Made by a program: the position numbers and the translations under genes. The notes below the pieces were generated by a model, which worked only from the letters and a program-made list of their open reading frames with translations, was not told the DNA's origin and did not search any database. Source: Apricaphanius iberus (lineage: Eukaryota; Chordata; Actinopteri; Cyprinodontiformes; Aphaniidae). Taken from it: 64,000 nucleotides of DNA. Positions 62,111 to 64,000 of this stretch are shown in pieces. Within the stretch, counting starts at the first letter, position 1, and the number at the start of each line of letters is the position of its first letter. The stretch is from NCBI GenBank assembly GCA_028564705.1, contig JAPXFQ010001678.1:682001-746000 (forward strand), written 5' to 3'.

Positions 62111-62189
62111 GACGAAACCAATGCTCGGATACGAGCTGGAGCCGCCGTCGCCGATTTCAATATGAAACAGTGCATCTTTGGATGAATGA

Positions 62190-62931
62190 CCAAATCTTTG
62201 ATTTTTGAACTTTCTGAACGGAAATATGCAACTATGGTATGAAATACCTATGAAAAACTTGTATGTCTGTGTAATTCTATGGGGTTTGTTTATAAATACA
62301 TTATGATTATTATTTGTGATTTGTTTGTCACTCTTGTTGAGTTCTCTATTTATTATTCTAAATTATAATTTTCTGTGAACTTTTTAAATGTTTTCCTAGC
62401 TTTTTTTGTCATGCCAATTTATATTAAAATCACCCCAAAATAATAATCTCTTTAGGACAGATAAATGAAGTTAGTATTAATCAAAATTCATTATAAAGCT
62501 GAATCTTTACAGTTGGAGGTCCATATAGACAAAGATGAAAGATATTTGATTAGATTGCTCAGAAACATTGCATAATATAATAGAAATTGTGGAAACAGAT
62601 TTATTAAATACTTCACATTAGTTAAGTATTAAAAAATAAATGAATACGTGTATACAAACTAGAAAGTCTTTTAAAATGCTCTTTGAAATGTGTGCACAAG
62701 ATCTAAATCCCTTCAGAAAGCTTTAAATTCCATCTCTAGTCATAACAAAGCTGCTTGAATTTCATCACTAACGGATCCTAATGTGTTATAAAGTAATTTA
62801 ATGCAATTACTTACATTGCTTACAGTTATTGAAATTGTTACACAGATATAACCTTTTGAATCGAGTAACATAGTTGCAACCAGTTAAATTTTTCAAGTAA
62901 CATACCAAACCCTCATGCTCATGTCGTTTAG
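62190..62931 (+). other. klc1 intron, nothing recognised
   Basis: AT-rich intron ending with acceptor tgctcatgtcgtttag. Confidence 0.6.
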
Positions 62932-63093
62932 GGTCTGGATAATGTGCAAAAGCAGCGTGTTGCAGAGGTTCTAAGTGAACCAGAAGCACGTGAGAGGCAG
63001 CGCAGCCGAGAGAGTTTGACTTCAGACACAGTGAAGTATGAGAGCGGGCCAGACGGTGGTGAGGAAGTGAGTATGAGCGTGGAGTGGAATGGG
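62932..63093 (+). CDS. klc1: Kinesin light chain 1, C-terminal constitutive exon
   Basis: 162 nt, phase 0 to 0, 54 codons: GLDNVQKQRVAEVLSEPEAR, RSRESLTSDTVKYESGPDGG and EEVSMSVEWNG. The GLDNV..QRVAEVL and KYESGPDGGEEVSMSVEWNG segments are diagnostic of KLC1 rather than KLC2 or KLC4. In mammals alternative C-terminal exons follow this one; they are outside the window. Donor gtaagt. Confidence 0.98.
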
Positions 63094-64000
63094 GTAAGTA
63101 CAGTACACAGCCCTCAGCGCTTTGTACCAGGGGTTCTTAAACATTTGTGGGTCACTCTGTGTGTTTCGCAGACCCCCGATATATATTGATAATGGACCCA
63201 GGTTTAAGGACTACCACTTTATACTAGGGCTGAGTGATATGGACCAAAAATTATTTTTATCCTGAAATCCGATATTGGATATATACATGCTTAGGGCTGG
63301 GTAGTTGTAAAAAATTAAATTATCACTATTAGTTTTACTATATTGAATTTTTCTATTCCATTTTTTTCTTATCAAATTAATAAAAATAAAAACAATTAAA
63401 TATAGCCTTCACTATTAATGTCACATACAGAGCGGGCTTCTTCTTACTGTTGTATTGCTAACTAACACATGTTCTGCCATGTTGTAGAGTTGCTAATTGT
63501 TAGCTTCTCTGAGCTACAACTAAGCTCCGCTTCCTGGCCAAAACAATGCAGCCTTCATATGTGTGGTCCCGTTGGAGATTACCTTCGAAGGAATTACTTG
63601 TTTAGACTCAGATGGTTTCTGTCCTATTTTCTATCTAGCTGATGCAGAGAATTGAGTTTTGAGAAAAAATTGCCATGCAGCATGCATATACAACTGAAAA
63701 TGACTGATTACATTTGAAAAAACAAAATAGCTTTTCATGATTTTCAATGAAAGAGATCTTTAAATTGTGTCACACTGACAATGCTGATTGACTATCACAG
63801 TGGTTCCCATTCTGCTGTTGTGGTTTTCAGTTATTGTCAACACATTGAAATCTGTCACATAGGTTTTGGTTGTTTTTTTCTTGTAAAGTGCATTGAGATG
63901 ACATTTGTTGTGAATTTAATTGAATAAGTTGAATTGTTGTGTTTTAATTCGAGATTCACCTATCTTATACTATATTTTTTGATCTACAGTTTTGTAAAAC
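63094..64000 (+). other. klc1 intron with hAT-like ends and an L2 tail
   Basis: tagggctgagtgatatgg at 63225 and tagggctgggtagttg at 63292 are hAT-like termini. About 63880-63945 (ttgtaaagtgcattgagatg, acatttgttgtga) is the tip of the L2 3' UTR in plus orientation. No further klc1 exon is visible. Confidence 0.5.

Overview
This window is part of a teleost fish genome. It covers the middle and 3' coding part of one plus-strand host gene, a kinesin light chain 1 (klc1) orthologue, embedded in very repeat-rich introns. Eleven consecutive coding exons (844-1074, 1506-1584, 38565-38793, 44174-44261, 50813-50914, 57857-58030, 58176-58275, 58748-58800, 59792-59856, 60079-60187, 62932-63093) have GT-AG boundaries and compatible phases. 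Together they encode 464 codons without a stop: the end of the coiled coil, the linker, six TPRs and the KLC1-type C-terminal region. The start codon exon and the final exon(s) lie outside the window. The fish assignment rests on the repeats: L2-type LINEs with the ttatatagcgcc 3' UTR, Penelope-like, Tc1, Harbinger, hAT and L1 elements, and a tRNA-derived SINE.

Layout. 1-1584: two klc1 exons and a 22-bp minisatellite. 1585-38564: one 37-kb intron holding most of the mobile DNA. In order it carries a nearly full-length plus-strand L2 (about 3.4-11.7 kb) broken by a SINE, a TIR element and a second L2 in reverse; a Kolobok-like THAP transposon (13.3-18.7 kb) whose last intron holds a Tc1 element, itself split by a Penelope-like element (PLE); a tiny second PLE copy (20.7 kb); an L1 copy (22.2-23.5 kb); a Harbinger MITE (25.1-25.7 kb); a Harbinger-like element (26.3-30.0 kb) containing a candidate solo LTR and a second L1 insertion; and another LINE with ORF1 and ORF2 (32.0-35.7 kb). 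38565-58030: klc1 TPR exons separated by 5-7 kb introns with mariner, hAT, THAP-relic and L2 insertions and a 402-bp tandem duplication. 58031-64000: densely spaced klc1 exons, a hAT MITE, a small Harbinger-like MITE, an LTR-like block and a LINE C-terminal fragment.

I see no cellular gene other than klc1. The most informative structures are the nested insertions, several with readable target-site duplications, because they give a relative age order: Kolobok-like element, then Tc1, then PLE; and Harbinger-like element, then LTR and L1. Both PLE copies retain a hammerhead-ribozyme-like 3' motif, one intact in its core and one mutated. Three separate THAP-type DNA-binding exons occur in klc1 introns, two of them inside elements with TTAA-like ends. 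One repeat in the penultimate intron offers an in-frame, polypyrimidine-preceded alternative terminal exon for klc1. All family names come from recognising motifs by eye; no database search was run.
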